From Actinomycetes bacterium (GTDB taxonomy: Bacteria; Actinomycetota; Actinomycetes; JAHEKZ01), in NCBI GenBank assembly GCA_027118455.1, contig JAJAYZ010000094.1, forward strand, positions 1 to 36,420: a stretch of 36,420 nt of DNA, read 5' to 3'. Of the stretch, positions 35,602 through 36,420 are shown piece after piece. The translations under genes and the position numbers were made by a program. A model generated the notes under the pieces. It had not been told where the DNA came from. It worked only from the letters and a program-made list of their open reading frames with translations, and made no database searches. Each line of letters opens with the position of its first letter. Position 1 is the first letter of the stretch.

Positions 35602-36420
35602 TTAGTGGAAGAAGTGCCGGGTGCCGGTGAAGTACATCGTCACACCGGCTGCCCCGGCCGCCGCGATGATCTCGTCGTCGCGCACCGAACCACCGGGCTG
35701 AACAACGGCCCGCACGCCGGCATCGATCAACACTTGAAGTCCATCGGGGAATGGGAAGAAGGCGTCGGACGCCGCCACTGATCCACGGGCACGATCGGCC
35801 CCGGCACGCATCACCGCTAGCTTGGCGCTGTCGACGCGGCTCACTTGGCCCATTCCCACGCCAACACTGGCCCCACCGGTTGCCAGCAGGATTGCGTTCG
35901 ACTTCACCGATCGGCAGGCCCGCCAGGCGAAGGCAAGGTCGCGCAGGGTTGACTCGTCTGCTGCTGCCCCGGCGGCCAGCGTCCAACCGGTTGGCTCGTC
36001 CCCATCGGCCTGCAGCGAGTCACGCACCTCCATCAGCAGGCCACCACTTACTGGACGCGTTTCGACAGCCTTACCGTCCAGGACCGGCGCGCACCGAAGA
36101 AGCCGCACGTTCTTCTTCTGTCGCAGCAGCTCGAGCGCGTCGATGTCGAAGTCGGGTGCGACCACAACCTCGGTGAAGACATCGCCCATCGCCTCGGCCA
36201 TGGCCAACGTCACCGGTCGGTTGCTTGCGACGACCCCGCCGAACGCCGACACTGGGTCACACTCAAACGCCTTACGATAGGCCGTGGAAACGTCGTCGGC
36301 GGAGTCGACCGCGATGCCGCACGGGTTGGCATGCTTGATGATCGCCACGCATCCTGCGCTGTGATCGTAGGCTGCGCGACGAGCGGCGTCAGCGTCTATG
36401 TAGTTGTTGTACGACATCTC
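35602..36420 (-). CDS. purH: bifunctional AICAR formyltransferase/IMP cyclohydrolase, C-terminal part (runs off window)
   Basis: The 272 residues visible are the C-terminal AICAR transformylase domain that carries out the penultimate step of purine synthesis. Signatures are [12 protein letters not shown] at the window edge, the catalytic [13 protein letters not shown] with the Lys-His pair, [27 protein letters not shown] and the closing [25 protein letters not shown] and TRHFFH. The N-terminal IMP cyclohydrolase domain lies beyond 36420. The frame stays open to the edge. The link to folD downstream, which supplies 10-formyltetrahydrofolate, is a known actinobacterial arrangement, here interrupted by four genes. 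Confidence 0.96.
   Translation of the reverse strand, partial: EMSYNNYIDADAARRAAYDHSAGCVAIIKHANPCGIAVDSADDVSTAYRKAFECDPVSAFGGVVASNRPVTLAMAEAMGDVFTEVVVAPDFDIDALELLRQKKNVRLLRCAPVLDGKAVETRPVSGGLLMEVRDSLQADGDEPTGWTLAAGAAADESTLRDLAFAWRACRSVKSNAILLATGGASVGVGMGQVSRVDSAKLAVMRAGADRARGSVAASDAFFPFPDGLQVLIDAGVRAVVQPGGSVRDDEIIAAAGAAGVTMYFTGTRHFFH

Overview
The window is a high-GC bacterial chromosome segment that is almost fully coding. It holds 33 complete protein genes and two cut by the window edges, with no rRNA, tRNA, CRISPR array or insertion sequence that I could recognise. Several gene sets are typical of Actinomycetia: an LpdA-type NAD(P)H-quinone dehydrogenase beside an Rv3304-like cyclotransferase, an MprA-MprB-PepD stress module, sdhCDAB followed by dacA, YihY and trpS, and purH-folD-DUF3017-mdh-icd. 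Many genes have a TAnnnT -10 box 6-7 bases before the start codon and no Shine-Dalgarno, as in leaderless actinobacterial transcripts. A relative of the Nocardioidaceae/Propionibacteriales is my best guess, with low confidence on the family.

Layout. 1-182: the start of a minus-strand FAD amine oxidase whose sequence dissolves into a C/G-only tract at the window edge. 241-5356: amidase, lpdA, gamma-glutamylcyclotransferase-like protein, a conserved hypothetical protein and an M20 amidohydrolase, resembling the M. tuberculosis Rv3303c-Rv3306c area. 5407-7264: a coenzyme-B12-type mutase large subunit and an undescribed 59-residue protein. 7294-10683: the mprA-mprB-pepD envelope-stress module with a direct-repeat MprA box before pepD. 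10783-16191: histidine phosphatase, then a class III aminotransferase divergent from an acyl-CoA dehydrogenase plus ADP-forming acyl-CoA synthetase pair, with a perfect palindrome in the shared promoter region. 16281-17537: a DUF222/HNH (13E12-type) protein. 17577-19022: a phytoene-desaturase-like oxidoreductase with an altered FAD motif. 19204-22546: sdhCDAB. 22580-27498: D,D-carboxypeptidase facing an operon of hemolysin/CNNM protein, trpS, 2H phosphoesterase and YihY. 27684-29311: a 67-residue unknown protein divergent from aroA. 29250-34758: a minus-strand run aguA-like, DMT transporter, folD, DUF3017, mdh, icd. 34841-36420: a hypothetical protein, a small membrane protein and the 3' part of purH.

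Functionally this is mostly core metabolism (two TCA dehydrogenases, succinate dehydrogenase, one-carbon and purine synthesis, shikimate pathway), envelope maintenance (MprAB-PepD, D,D-carboxypeptidase, YihY, CNNM protein) and acyl-CoA/amino catabolism. The least conventional items are a transporter gene that seems to lack an AUG/GUG/UUG start, the palindrome-controlled catabolic locus, an inverted repeat bracketing the mutase -10 box, and two small unrecognised proteins. I saw no clear sign of a wholly new defence or mobile system. No intergenic stretch exceeds 300 bases.
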